Shown here: positions 9,245 to 18,346 of the stretch, in pieces
How the letters are laid out: each line of letters starts with the position of its first letter
Numbering within the stretch: the first letter of the stretch is position 1
NCBI RefSeq assembly: GCF_019880405.1
Contig: NZ_CP082269.1
Location: forward strand, 4,154,001 to 4,218,000
Direction: 5' to 3'
DNA length: 64,000 nucleotides
DNA from: Enterobacter sp. C2
Lineage (GTDB): Bacteria > Pseudomonadota > Gammaproteobacteria > Enterobacterales > Enterobacteriaceae
Program-made: the position numbers and the translations under genes
Notes under the pieces: model-generated
Seen by the model: only the letters and a program-made list of their open reading frames with translations
Database searches by the model: none
What the model was told of the DNA's origin: nothing

Positions 9245-10747
9245 ATGACACCACTGCTTCAGCTCAAGGGGATCACCAAGGTGTTCCCTGGCGTGCGCGC
9301 TCTTGAGAACGTACAGCTTGACCTCTGGCCTGGCAAAGTCACCGCGCTGATTGGTGAAAATGGCGCAGGCAAATCCACGCTGGTTAAAGTGATGACCGGC
9401 ATCTATCAGCCTGAAGAGGGTGAAATTCTCTATAAGGCGATCCCTATCCAACTACCAACACCGGAATCCGCCCATCGGGTGGGCATTACGGCGATCCACC
9501 AGGAGACCGTGCTGTTTGATGAGCTGTCGGTAACGGAGAACATTTTTGTCGGCCAGTACCTCTATAAGGGTTTTTTGAAAAAGCTCGACTGGCCCGCCAT
9601 GCACCAGAAAGCCCGGGATATCCTCGCTCGCCTCGAAGTGCAGATCGATCCCCATGCGACCCTAAAAACCCTGAGCATCGCCCAGCGCCACATGGTCGCC
9701 ATTGCACGCGCCCTCTCCTTTGATGCGCAGGTAGTGATCCTCGACGAGCCTACTGCCGCGCTCTCCCAGCACGAGATTCTGGAGTTCTACCAGATCGTTG
9801 AGCGCCTGAAGCAGGAGGGCAAAGCGATCCTGTTTATCTCCCATAAATTCGACGAGATTTTTGAGCTGGCGGATCACTACACCATTCTACGCGACGGGGT
9901 GTACGTCGGCTCCGGGGCGATGAGCGAGATTAGCGAAGAGCGGATGGTGGCGATGATGGTAGGCCGGGCCATTACCCAGACCTATCCCAAGATCGCCTGC
10001 GATCCTGGCGAAACGGTGCTGGAGGTGAAGGATCTCTGCCATCCCACCGAGTTTGCCCACATCAACTTTACCCTGCGCAAGGGCGAGATCCTTGGCTTTT
10101 ACGGGCTGGTGGGCGCAGGTCGTACCGAGCTGATGCAGGCGCTTTCCGGCGTGTCGCGCCCCTCTTCCGGCAGCATCGTGCTTAACGGCAAAACGGTGCA
10201 GTTCCACCAGCCTGCGGATGCTATCCGGGCCGGTATCGTCTGCGTGCCGGAGGAGCGGCAGAAGCAGGGAGCCATTATTGCCCTGCCTATCGCCCAGAAC
10301 ATCAGCCTGCCGCAGCTCGGCAAGCTAAATCCGAACGGCGTGCTGCACGACGACCGTGAGTGGCGACTCGCCGACGAGTATGCCAGACGGCTCCAGGTCA
10401 AAGCGTTCAGCTGGCAACAGCCGGTGGAGACGCTCTCCGGCGGCAACCAGCAGAAGGTGGTGATCGGTAAATGGCTCGCCACGCATCCCGACGTCATCAT
10501 TCTTGATGAGCCCACCAAAGGCATCGACATCGGCTCGAAGGCGGCCGTACATCAGTTTATGTCCGAGCTGGTCGGCCAGGGGCTGGCAGTGATCATGGTC
10601 TCCTCGGAGCTGCCAGAGGTAATGGGCATGGCCGACCGGATCGTGGTGATGCATGAGGGGCGGATGGTCGCCGAATACGCGACGGGTGAAGCTACCGCCG
10701 AGACCATCGTTAGCGCTGCCAGCGGTGCGAAACAGGAGGCAGCATAA
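9245..10747 (+). CDS. Rhamnose ABC transporter, duplicated-domain ATPase
   Basis: A 500-residue cytoplasmic ATPase of the sugar type with two fused nucleotide-binding domains. The first has Walker A GENGAGKST (37-45), a signature-like segment LSIAQRHMVAIARAL and Walker B VVILDEPTAALS. The second has the degenerate Walker A GLVGAGRTEL usual in this family, the signature LSGGNQQKVVIGKWL and Walker B VIILDEPTKGIDIG. It energises import through the two permeases that follow. Its stop overlaps the next start (TAATG), indicating tight coupling. Confidence 0.9.
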   Translation: MTPLLQLKGITKVFPGVRALENVQLDLWPGKVTALIGENGAGKSTLVKVMTGIYQPEEGEILYKAIPIQLPTPESAHRVGITAIHQETVLFDELSVTENIFVGQYLYKGFLKKLDWPAMHQKARDILARLEVQIDPHATLKTLSIAQRHMVAIARALSFDAQVVILDEPTAALSQHEILEFYQIVERLKQEGKAILFISHKFDEIFELADHYTILRDGVYVGSGAMSEISEERMVAMMVGRAITQTYPKIACDPGETVLEVKDLCHPTEFAHINFTLRKGEILGFYGLVGAGRTELMQALSGVSRPSSGSIVLNGKTVQFHQPADAIRAGIVCVPEERQKQGAIIALPIAQNISLPQLGKLNPNGVLHDDREWRLADEYARRLQVKAFSWQQPVETLSGGNQQKVVIGKWLATHPDVIILDEPTKGIDIGSKAAVHQFMSELVGQGLAVIMVSSELPEVMGMADRIVVMHEGRMVAEYATGEATAETIVSAASGAKQEAA

Positions 10748-11751
10748 TGTGGCAACAACTGCTTAAAAACCGCGAGGCGCTGCTGGCCGCGGTGATCGTC
10801 CTGATGGTACTGGCTATCGGCAGCCGCATGCCGTCGTTTATCGCCCCTGGCAATCTGGCAGAGATGTTTAACGATACGGCGATCCTGATTATTCTCGCCC
10901 TCGGCCAGATGATGGTGCTGCTGACCAAGGGCATCGATCTGTCGATGGCCGCCAACCTGGCGCTGACCGGGATGATTGTCGCCCTGCTCAACTTCCATCA
11001 TCCTGATATTCCGGTCTGGGCGCTGCTGATCCTGGCGACCGGCCTTGGACTGGTGATGGGCGCGATCAACGGCCTGCTGGTGTGGAAGATGGGCATTCCG
11101 GCGATTGTGGTGACGCTCGGCACCATGAGCATCTATCGCGGCATTATCTTTCTACTTTCTGACGGGGGCTGGATCAACTCCCACCAGATGAGCGGCGATT
11201 TCCTTGCTCTGCCGCGCGCCAGCGTGCTGGGGCTGCCGCTGCTGAGCTGGTGCGCCGTCGCCGCGCTGCTGCTGGTAGGCTACTTCTTGCGCTACAGCCG
11301 CACCGGGCGGGCGCTCTATACCGCAGGCGGCAACGCCACAGCAGCCTACTACACCGGCATCAACGCTGGAAAAATGCAGTTCGTCAGCTTCTGCCTCTCC
11401 GGCGCGCTGGCCGGGTTCTGCGGCTACCTGTGGATCTCCCGCTTCGCCGTGGCCTATGTCGACGTCGCTAACGGCTTTGAGCTGCAGGTGGTGGCCGCCT
11501 GCGTAATCGGTGGGGTTAGCACCATGGGCGGTACGGGCCGCGTGCTCGGCTGCTTGTTTGGCGCGCTGTTCCTCGGCGTGATCAACAACGCGCTGCCGGT
11601 GATCGGTATCTCGCCCTTCTGGCAGATGGCCATCTCCGGCACGGTGATTGTGATAGCGGTTCTGCTTAATGAGCGCGGCAATAAACGCAAAGGTCGGCTG
11701 ATCCTGCGCGACGCGGCGCTGGCCCGACAGAAACAGGCGGTGAAATCATGA
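10747..11751 (+). CDS. Rhamnose ABC transporter, permease 1
   Basis: A 334-residue inner-membrane permease of the ribose/AI-2 type (BPD_transp_2 family) with multiple hydrophobic helices along its length. The family loop is seen in LTKGIDLSMAANLALTGMIV and in the cytoplasmic coupling segment VIGGVSTMGGTGRVLG. It starts inside the ATPase stop codon overlap and its own stop overlaps the start of the second permease by 4 bp. The two permeases probably form a heterodimer. Confidence 0.9.
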   Translation: MWQQLLKNREALLAAVIVLMVLAIGSRMPSFIAPGNLAEMFNDTAILIILALGQMMVLLTKGIDLSMAANLALTGMIVALLNFHHPDIPVWALLILATGLGLVMGAINGLLVWKMGIPAIVVTLGTMSIYRGIIFLLSDGGWINSHQMSGDFLALPRASVLGLPLLSWCAVAALLLVGYFLRYSRTGRALYTAGGNATAAYYTGINAGKMQFVSFCLSGALAGFCGYLWISRFAVAYVDVANGFELQVVAACVIGGVSTMGGTGRVLGCLFGALFLGVINNALPVIGISPFWQMAISGTVIVIAVLLNERGNKRKGRLILRDAALARQKQAVKS

Positions 11752-12752
11752 GTAAAATGTTAACCACTGACGGCCCAGGCAGCTCTCCCGCAACGCTGCC
11801 GCTGCTGAAACGGCTCCTGTGCTGGGAGGGTTTCTTACTCGCCGTCACGCTGCTGGTGTTTTTAATTAACGCCTTCGCCTCTCCCTACTTTCTCAATATC
11901 TGGAACCTCTCTGACGCCACCTTTAACTTCACCGAGAAGGCGATCATCGTTCTGCCGATGGCGATGCTGATTATCGCCCGGGAGATTGATCTGTCGGTAG
12001 CCTCCACCATTGCCCTCAGCTCCACCGTGATGGGCTTTTGCGCCCAGGCGGGGGTGGATACACCGCTGCTGGTGGTTGTGGGGTTAGGCGTCGGTCTGCT
12101 GTGCGGCCTGTTTAACGGCCTGCTGGTGACGCGGTTTAATCTCTCCTCTATCGTCATCACCATCGGCACCATGAGTCTCTATCGCGGCATCACCTATATT
12201 CTGCTTGGTGATAAGGCGCTGAACACGTACCCCGAAAGCTTCGCGTGGTTCGGCCAGGGCTACGTCTGGGGGGCACTGTCGTTTGAGTTTGCGCTCTTTA
12301 TCGTGCTGGCGGGCATTTTTGCGTTCGTGCTGCACCGTACTAACTTTGGCCGTCGCACCTACGCCATCGGCAACAACCCGACTGGAGCGTGGTACTCGGG
12401 CATCAACGTCAAGCGTCACAACCTGCTGCTGTTTGCCCTGGTGGGGCTGATGGCCGGACTGGCCTCGGTGCTGCTTACCTCGCGCCTCGGCAGTACCCGC
12501 CCCACTATCGCTACCGGCTGGGAGCTGGCGGTAGTGACTATGGCGGTGCTGGGTGGGGTCAATATTCTTGGCGGCTCCGGCAGCATGGTGGGCGTGATTA
12601 TCGCCGCCTTCCTGATGGGGCTGGTGACCTTTGGCCTGAGCCTGCTTAACGTGCCGGGCATCGTGATGTCGATCATCATCGGCGCGATGCTGATTGTGGT
12701 CATCTCTCTGCCGATAATCACCCGCCGGATTCTGCAGCGAAGACGAATTTAA
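11748..12752 (+). CDS. Rhamnose ABC transporter, permease 2
   Basis: Also 334 residues and of the same permease family as its neighbour but clearly diverged. It has an extended N-terminal cytoplasmic stretch (residues 1-25), then hydrophobic helices with the family loops [17 protein letters not shown] and [16 protein letters not shown]. It completes the transporter, and rhaM follows 26 bp later, tying the set to rhamnose use. Confidence 0.9.
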   Translation: MSKMLTTDGPGSSPATLPLLKRLLCWEGFLLAVTLLVFLINAFASPYFLNIWNLSDATFNFTEKAIIVLPMAMLIIAREIDLSVASTIALSSTVMGFCAQAGVDTPLLVVVGLGVGLLCGLFNGLLVTRFNLSSIVITIGTMSLYRGITYILLGDKALNTYPESFAWFGQGYVWGALSFEFALFIVLAGIFAFVLHRTNFGRRTYAIGNNPTGAWYSGINVKRHNLLLFALVGLMAGLASVLLTSRLGSTRPTIATGWELAVVTMAVLGGVNILGGSGSMVGVIIAAFLMGLVTFGLSLLNVPGIVMSIIIGAMLIVVISLPIITRRILQRRRI

Positions 12753-12778
12753 CAAAATTAACTCTATCTGGAGGCATT

Positions 12779-13093
12779 ATGATCCGTAAAGCTTTTGTCA
12801 TGCAGGTCAACGCCAACGCGCATGAGGAGTACGAGCGCCGCCATAATCCCATCTGGCCCGAGCTGGAGGCGGTTCTGAAGGATCACGGCGCGCATCACTA
12901 TGCTATCTATCTCGATAAAGCGCGTAACCTGCTGTTTGCCACCGTGGAGATTGAGTCTGAGGAGCGCTGGAACGCGGTCGCTAACACCGACGTCTGCCAG
13001 CGCTGGTGGCAACATATGCGCGACGTCATGCCCGCCAATGCCGATAACAGCCCGGTTAGCGCCGAGCTAAAAGAGGTTTTCTACCTGGAGTGA
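12779..13093 (+). CDS. rhaM: L-rhamnose mutarotase RhaM
   Basis: A 104-residue cytoplasmic mutarotase that interconverts the α and β anomers of L-rhamnose, feeding the isomerase. Length equals E. coli RhaM (YiiL). The conserved His22 lies in [12 protein letters not shown], and the Trp-Trp pair is in CQRWWQHM. The start has a strong CTGGAGG Shine-Dalgarno. It is the last gene of the rightward rhamnose operon. Confidence 0.97.
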   Translation: MIRKAFVMQVNANAHEEYERRHNPIWPELEAVLKDHGAHHYAIYLDKARNLLFATVEIESEERWNAVANTDVCQRWWQHMRDVMPANADNSPVSAELKEVFYLE

Positions 13094-13103
13094 GAGATTG
13101 CAC

Positions 13104-13131
13104 GCTGCCGCCTGGCCGGCAGCGCCCCTTT
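13104..13131. terminator. Terminator hairpin after rhaM
   Basis: GCTGCCG (13104-13110) pairs with CGGCAGC (13117-13123) in the 36-bp gap between rhaM and the convergent permease gene, followed by CCCCTTTA. The U-tract is short. It most likely ends the rhamnose operon. Confidence 0.55.
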
Positions 13132-14395
13132 AATTCACTTTCACCGTGTTGCCTTGGGTGACACTCTGCTGTCTGCCGCTCAGCGTAAACGCCGATACCA
13201 CCGTAATCGCAAGTACAAAGCAGCCCAGCATCAGGTAGGTATCCTGGAAGCCGATCCGGTCATACATATTCCCGGCAAAAGCGGAGAGGAATATCGCCGC
13301 TGACTGTTTAGCAAATTGGAAGCCAATCAGGTAGATAGTGGCAGACAAACGGGTATCAAATACGCCGGTAATGTATTTAAAGGCCCCCACCAGCAGGAAC
13401 GGCACCTCCAGCGCATGCAGCATCTTCAGAGCGACCACCTCAACCACCGTCGTGGCGAACGACGAGCCAATAATACGCGTCGCCATAATCAGCCCGGCAA
13501 TCAGCAGCGTGTTTTTTGCCCCGATGCGGTTAATGATCCACGGCGAGCAGAACATGATAATGGCGTTGCAGATCTCCCCGGCCGTGGTGGCAAAACCAAA
13601 GGCGCGGGTGCCCTCCTGCGGCGTAGCAAAGAAGGATTTGAAGAAGGTGGCAAACTGCTGGTCGAATACGTCATAGACGCAGGCAACGCCCACCACGTAG
13701 AGAATAAACAGCCACATTTTGCGCTGGCGGAACAGATTAAATACCGTTTTCGCCGTGATTTGCGGCTGGTTGGCTCCGAGCGCGTTCATCACCTCTGCTG
13801 TCTGATTTGGTTTTGGTTTAGCGATAATCAACAGCAGCATCAGCAGCAGTGCCGCCGCCGAGCCCATCCAGAATACGTATGACGGGTCGATACCGAACAG
13901 GATCCCGCCTGTCGATGCGCAGAGTCCCCAGCCAAGGCAGCCAAACATGCGCGCCTTGCCATATTCGAAGTAGCTGTTGCGGCTTACGCGCTCAATATAG
14001 GCTTCGATAGCCCCCGAGCCCGCCGAGAAAACAAAGCCAATGTACAGGCCCCCGCTTAATGCCCCCAGCCAGATGTTGGTTTTCAACAACGGGGCGAAAA
14101 CGTAGAGGAAAAACGGTGCGAACAGAAACAGCAGTACCGCAATGATCCACAGCATGTGTTTTTTCAGCCCCAGCTTGTCCGAAATCACGCCCAGTACGGG
14201 CTGGAAAGCGATGGCAGAGAGCGAGATACAGGAGAAGACGATCCCCGTATGGGTTTTATTCAGGCCGATGATATCCGACAGCCAGATCGGCAAGAACGGA
14301 AAGCAGGTGGCCATAATGAAGAAGTAGAAAAAGAAAAACAGCCCGAAGATCCAGAAGTTAGGGTTGTCTTTATGGGTACAGGTTGTTGTGCTCAT
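13130..14395 (-). CDS. LacY-type melibiose/oligosaccharide:H+ symporter
   Basis: A 421-residue, 12-helix major facilitator of the oligosaccharide:H+ symporter family. It keeps the LacY functional residues by alignment from memory: the equivalents of Glu126 (GAIEAYIERV), Arg144 (KARMFGC), Glu269 (TTAGEICNA), Arg302 (MATRIIGSS), and His322 and Glu325 (LHALEVP). The start is ATG at 14395 with CTGAGGATAAT upstream; an in-frame extension would run 5' into the α-galactosidase end. It lies 43 bp behind the α-galactosidase gene, so melibiose and perhaps raffinose are the likely substrates, as for MelY of Enterobacter cloacae and RafB. Confidence 0.88.
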   Translation of the reverse strand: MSTTTCTHKDNPNFWIFGLFFFFYFFIMATCFPFLPIWLSDIIGLNKTHTGIVFSCISLSAIAFQPVLGVISDKLGLKKHMLWIIAVLLFLFAPFFLYVFAPLLKTNIWLGALSGGLYIGFVFSAGSGAIEAYIERVSRNSYFEYGKARMFGCLGWGLCASTGGILFGIDPSYVFWMGSAAALLLMLLLIIAKPKPNQTAEVMNALGANQPQITAKTVFNLFRQRKMWLFILYVVGVACVYDVFDQQFATFFKSFFATPQEGTRAFGFATTAGEICNAIIMFCSPWIINRIGAKNTLLIAGLIMATRIIGSSFATTVVEVVALKMLHALEVPFLLVGAFKYITGVFDTRLSATIYLIGFQFAKQSAAIFLSAFAGNMYDRIGFQDTYLMLGCFVLAITVVSAFTLSGRQQSVTQGNTVKVN

Positions 14396-14438
14396 TATTA
14401 TTATCCTCAGCCTGGGCCGGCTCCCCGGCCCATCACCA

Positions 14439-16562
14439 TTACACCCGTTCGACACCAATCAGGATGGCGCTTTCCGGATCCAGAATCGGCAGTGCAATGC
14501 CTGCCTGCATCAACCACTCACCGCTTACCGTCTGCGGGGCCTCCATCCACGCAGGCAGTTTGCGCATGGTATGTCCGCCCTCGCCGGTTAAGCGAATGTC
14601 AGGATGATCGAGCAGCGTGATACGGTATTGCGCCCCCGCCTCCAGCCCCGGCATGCGCAGCGGCATCATCAGGGTGTAATCCGGCATCTGAAGCTGGCTG
14701 ACGATAAACAAACCCTGGCCTCGATCCTGACTCACGACGCCCTGCACCAGCGTAGCGGTATCCGGCATATCCACGCGCCACTGAGTACCCGTGTGGATCA
14801 CCTCGCGCCACCGCTTGTGCAGCGCGGCGTAATGCCGGTAGCCCTCACGCTCCTGCTCGTCGACGCTGAGCGGATCCAGCTCCAGCCCCATGTGGCCAAA
14901 CAGCGCCGTCAGCCCACGAAACGCAATGCTGTGCTGGCGGAAGGTGGCGTGGCATTTATGATGACCGATATGCGCGCCCATCACCTCCGGCGGGAAGAAG
15001 TAGCTCATCCCGCGCTGAATGGTATTACGCTCCAGCGCGTCGTTGTTATCGGATGCCCAGAAGCGATGGCAGCGGGTCAGCACCTCGTAGTCAATACGTC
15101 CTCCGCCCGAGGAGCAGGACTCAAACTCGACCTGCGGGAAGCGTTCGCCAAGGATATCGAGCAGGCGATAGAACTGGCGCGTTTGCGCATCGGCGGCGGC
15201 CTTGCCGTGGTGCCCCGGCTGCACCAGCTCCCGGTTCATGTCCCACTTTATATAGTCCACCGGGTGCTCACCCAGCAGCCAGGAGATACGTTCCAGCAGA
15301 TACTCGAACGCTGCCGGAATATTCAGATTGAGGACGAACTGATGGCGCCCAGTGGGCTGCGTATATCCCGGCATTGCCAGCACCCAGTCCGGATGCGCCC
15401 GGTAGAGATCGGAGTCCGGGTTGATCATCTCCGGCTCCACCCAGATACCGAACTCCATGCCGAGCTTTTTAACGTGGTTAATCACCGGCATCAGGCCGTT
15501 GGGGTACTTTTTCTCATCAAGATACCAGTCACCTAGCGCGGCGTGGTCGTCGTTGCGCCCTTTAAACCAGCCGTCATCGATAATAAATCGCTCCACGCCC
15601 AGCGCTGCCGCTTCGTCCGCCATCCGCATGATGTAGTGCGGATCGTGGTCGAAATAGATCCCTTCCCAGGTATTGAGGTGCACCGGGCGCGGCTTGTTTT
15701 CCGGGAAGCGGATAACGTTGTCCCGCAGATAGTGATGGAACTGCTGGCTCATCCCGTTCAGTCCGTTTGCGGAGTAGCTGGCATACAGGCGCGGCGTCCA
15801 GAGGGTTTCCCCTTCGGCAACAGCCATCTCTCCCGGCAGGTAGAGCGCTTCGGCCTGCAGATAGCGGCGGCCGTCAGTTTTGGCCTCGGCCCGCAGACGG
15901 TGGTTGCCGCTCCAGCCAAGGTGCACGCCCCACACGTCGCCGTGCATTTCACTGAATGCCTGGGTACCGCTAATTAGCGCCGGGAAGTGTTCATGAGAGG
16001 TGCGACCGCGACGGTTTTCAATCACGAAGCTGTCATGTTCAAGCTTCACGCGGTGCGGCTGGAATTCGCGGATCCAGCGTCCGTGAAAGGCCATCACCTC
16101 TCCGGCGCGCTCGGCAATAGGCAGCGTGACGGCAAGACGATCGACCTGCCACGCCTGCGCCCGCAGATTGGTTAAACCGTGGCGTACCACCAGCACGCCG
16201 CTGGCGTCGAGAGCAAGCTCGCTGACCAGACGCAGGCCGGCATGCTCATCTTCCGCGGTCACGGTAAGGGATTGCCCCTGCTGCTGCACGTGTGTGGTTT
16301 TGAATACTGGCGAGCTGTCTAAACCATCGCGATGGCCTTCAATGCCTGGCGTTCCAAACAGACCGTGACCCAACTCGGCCATCAGCGTGACCGGCGAGTC
16401 AACGTCTAGTCTGCCGTTGGCAACCGGGCGAGACAAACTCTCTGCATCCTGCGGCGAAAAGTGGTTAAGGTGCGGGCCCCAGTAAAGAATTTCAGCAAAC
16501 GGGTGAGTTTTCAACACCACGTCTACCATCTTGCTTTCCAGTCGTAAAATCGAATCATGCAT
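14439..16562 (-). CDS. rafA: α-Galactosidase, glycoside hydrolase family 36
   Basis: A 707-residue GH36 α-galactosidase that removes terminal α-galactose from melibiose and raffinose. E. coli plasmid RafA is 708 residues. The catalytic nucleophile is expected at Asp441 (DYIKWDMNR) and the acid/base at about Asp491 (SSGGGRIDYEV). Other family blocks are ERFIIDDGWFKGRNDD and FGIWVEPEMINPDSD. There is no signal peptide, so the sugar must first be imported. The ATG at 16562 follows an AGGAGATG stretch. Upstream are two palindromic operators and the regulator gene; the permease follows, giving the order rafR-rafA-rafB but with no rafD (sucrose hydrolase). Confidence 0.93.
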   Translation of the reverse strand: MHDSILRLESKMVDVVLKTHPFAEILYWGPHLNHFSPQDAESLSRPVANGRLDVDSPVTLMAELGHGLFGTPGIEGHRDGLDSSPVFKTTHVQQQGQSLTVTAEDEHAGLRLVSELALDASGVLVVRHGLTNLRAQAWQVDRLAVTLPIAERAGEVMAFHGRWIREFQPHRVKLEHDSFVIENRRGRTSHEHFPALISGTQAFSEMHGDVWGVHLGWSGNHRLRAEAKTDGRRYLQAEALYLPGEMAVAEGETLWTPRLYASYSANGLNGMSQQFHHYLRDNVIRFPENKPRPVHLNTWEGIYFDHDPHYIMRMADEAAALGVERFIIDDGWFKGRNDDHAALGDWYLDEKKYPNGLMPVINHVKKLGMEFGIWVEPEMINPDSDLYRAHPDWVLAMPGYTQPTGRHQFVLNLNIPAAFEYLLERISWLLGEHPVDYIKWDMNRELVQPGHHGKAAADAQTRQFYRLLDILGERFPQVEFESCSSGGGRIDYEVLTRCHRFWASDNNDALERNTIQRGMSYFFPPEVMGAHIGHHKCHATFRQHSIAFRGLTALFGHMGLELDPLSVDEQEREGYRHYAALHKRWREVIHTGTQWRVDMPDTATLVQGVVSQDRGQGLFIVSQLQMPDYTLMMPLRMPGLEAGAQYRITLLDHPDIRLTGEGGHTMRKLPAWMEAPQTVSGEWLMQAGIALPILDPESAILIGVERV

Positions 16563-16600
16563 CAGACATCTCCTGTCGTCGGGATGTCTTGAGTGTTGAT

Positions 16601-16635
16601 CCGAAACGTTTCGGATACAAACCAAAACGTTTCGG
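16601..16635 (-). promoter_or_regulatory. Twin LacI-family operators at the α-galactosidase promoter
   Basis: CCGAAACGTTTCGG (16601-16614) is a perfect 14-bp palindrome and CCAAAACGTTTCGG (16622-16635) is nearly so. They start 21 bp apart, about two helical turns, with a possible -35 element TTGTAT on the minus strand between them. Paired operators flanking a -35 box are known for the raf operon. The CG-centred palindrome is typical of LacI-family sites, and the adjacent repressor is the obvious ligand. Confidence 0.85.
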
Positions 16636-16666
16636 ATTTGTGATCGGGTTTAGAGTTTCAGGAGAT

Positions 16667-17662
16667 TTACGCCGTCTGCCCGGCAGAAAAGCCTGGCTGC
16701 CACAGCACCTGAAGCTGGGCGATATCCTCGCCGTTAATTAACCGCAGCACCATGTCGGCGATCTGTTTGCCGACGCCCTGACGGGTAGCCTGGATCACCG
16801 CCGCCACGTCGACATCCACGATGCTGTCCTGCGGCAGACCGTCGTAAACCACCAGCGAAACGGCATTATCGCCGGTTAAGCGGCCAAGCTGGGACAGGGC
16901 CATCGCCACCCCATCGCCGTGGGTATTGCAGTCGGTAAGAATTGCCGTTGGAGGCGATGCCAGCGAGAGCAGATCCCGCGTCGTGGTATAGCCTGCACGC
17001 CGTGAAGGCGGCATGGTGCGTAGCCATTCGCTGGACAGCCCCGCCTCGGCCAGGGCATCAAGGTAGCCCTGGCGGCGTTGGGTGATAAAAGCCTGAGAAT
17101 TATTTTCGCCCAGCAGGGCAATACGTTGATGGCCCTTATCAATCAGCCAGCGCGTGGCGTGATACATCCCGGCGTAGTTGTCGAAGTCAAACCATGCATA
17201 CGGCTGCGGCAGCTGGCTGCGGCCCAGCGCCAGGAAGGGAAAACCGATACTCTGAAGCTGCTCAAGACGCGGATCGTGGTCAAGCGTATGGGCAACGATC
17301 AGCGCATCCACGCGGCGGCTCTGTACCATGCGCATATAGCTATGCTTATCGGCCAGATCGTCATCGGCAATGAGCAGCAAATCAATCTCATGCCGCGCAA
17401 GTTCGTGGCTAATTTCGCCGACCATCTCCATAAATACGCTGTTATTGAGCGGAACAGGATGCACCGGGAAAACCAGCCCAACGGCGTCGATTTTGCCCAT
17501 CTTCAGACGACGGGCAAAGGTATTCGGACGATAGCCGCGGCGCTGCGCTTCCGCTTCAACCCGGGCACGCGTCTCTTTGGAGACATCATCATACCCGTTG
17601 AGCGCACGGCTAACGGTGGTAACGGACAGCCCGAGTTCTTTGGCAATGGCTTTAAGCGACAT
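16667..17662 (-). CDS. LacI-family repressor of the α-galactoside operon
   Basis: A 331-residue LacI/GalR-family regulator. The N-terminal helix-turn-helix and hinge are clear (MSLKAIAKELGLSVTTVSRA; RVEAEAQRRGYRPN), followed by a periplasmic-binding-protein-like effector domain (VGLVFPV; HQRIALLGEN; AILTDCNTHGDGVAMAL). It lies just upstream of the α-galactosidase gene on the same strand, and the twin operators are in the gap. It is probably the RafR-type repressor released by melibiose or galactosides. The exact inducer is not visible from the sequence. Confidence 0.88.
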   Translation of the reverse strand: MSLKAIAKELGLSVTTVSRALNGYDDVSKETRARVEAEAQRRGYRPNTFARRLKMGKIDAVGLVFPVHPVPLNNSVFMEMVGEISHELARHEIDLLLIADDDLADKHSYMRMVQSRRVDALIVAHTLDHDPRLEQLQSIGFPFLALGRSQLPQPYAWFDFDNYAGMYHATRWLIDKGHQRIALLGENNSQAFITQRRQGYLDALAEAGLSSEWLRTMPPSRRAGYTTTRDLLSLASPPTAILTDCNTHGDGVAMALSQLGRLTGDNAVSLVVYDGLPQDSIVDVDVAAVIQATRQGVGKQIADMVLRLINGEDIAQLQVLWQPGFSAGQTA

Positions 17663-17682
17663 GTTTTTCCGTGTCTTGCTGT

Positions 17683-18231
17683 TTAGTTTTGTTCCGCAAC
17701 CAAAAGCGCATGCGTATCCGGCTCAAGCGCTTTAAAGATATGCGGCCGATCGGCGGGATAGCAGATGTAATCCCCTTCCCCCAGCTCTTCCGGCGCGTCG
17801 GTCAGCCCTACGAGCGCCCGACCCTGGGTCACAATGATGTGCTCCACCGATCCCGGCGGATGAGGCTGGGAGATGCGATCCGCGCCTGGCTGGGTCAGCA
17901 GTAAATAGATATCACGCCGCGCGCCCGGTGGACAGGCGGCCAGTAAAATTGCCTCATAGTTCGCCTGCCCGGCAACCACCTTCGTTCCCTCTCCCCGGCG
18001 GATCACCTGCGTCGCGGGCTGCTGCGGCTCCAGCAGACGGGCGAAAGGAATGTCCAGCGCCACGCACAGCGACCAGAGCGTCTCCAGGCTCGGGTTGCCG
18101 TTGCCAGACTCTAGCTGAGAGAGCGTGGATTTGGCGATCCCGGCCCGGCGAGCAATTTCCGCCAGGGAAAGTCCGGTTCGCAGACGTTCTCGCACTAAAC
18201 TTTTAGCGATCACGCTAATTGGCTGCGTCAT
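17683..18231 (-). CDS. XRE-family regulator with C-terminal cupin domain
   Basis: A 182-residue regulator: an XRE helix-turn-helix over about residues 8-65 (LSLAEIARRAGIAKSTLSQL) followed by a cupin sensor domain (PHPPGSVEHIIVTQGRALVG; GDYICYPADRPHIF). Such proteins often bind a small metabolite in the cupin pocket. It is divergent from azlCD with palindromic sites between them, so it probably controls the exporter. It lies only 20 bp upstream of the LacI-type gene, and read-through is possible. The ligand is unknown; a branched-chain amino acid is a guess from context. Confidence 0.85.
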   Translation of the reverse strand: MTQPISVIAKSLVRERLRTGLSLAEIARRAGIAKSTLSQLESGNGNPSLETLWSLCVALDIPFARLLEPQQPATQVIRRGEGTKVVAGQANYEAILLAACPPGARRDIYLLLTQPGADRISQPHPPGSVEHIIVTQGRALVGLTDAPEELGEGDYICYPADRPHIFKALEPDTHALLVAEQN

Positions 18232-18252
18232 ATAACGGCCCTTGCTCTATAA

Positions 18253-18318
18253 ATCGAACGAATCGTTCATCTTGTAAAACGATCTGGATGCGTTCATTAT
18301 AATGGATATTCGTTCGAT
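18253..18318. promoter_or_regulatory. Operators and promoter between the XRE-cupin gene and azlC
   Basis: ATCGAACGAAT (18253-18263) recurs exactly inverted as ATTCGTTCGAT (18308-18318), and GAACGAATCGTTC (18256-18268) is a perfect 13-bp palindrome. A TATAAT (18298-18303, plus strand) lies between them and suits azlC transcription. The right-hand copy would cover the azlC start point, so repression of both divergent genes by the XRE-cupin protein is plausible. Confidence 0.6.
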
Positions 18319-18346
18319 ATGGCTAAACCAATACGGCTAAAACAGT

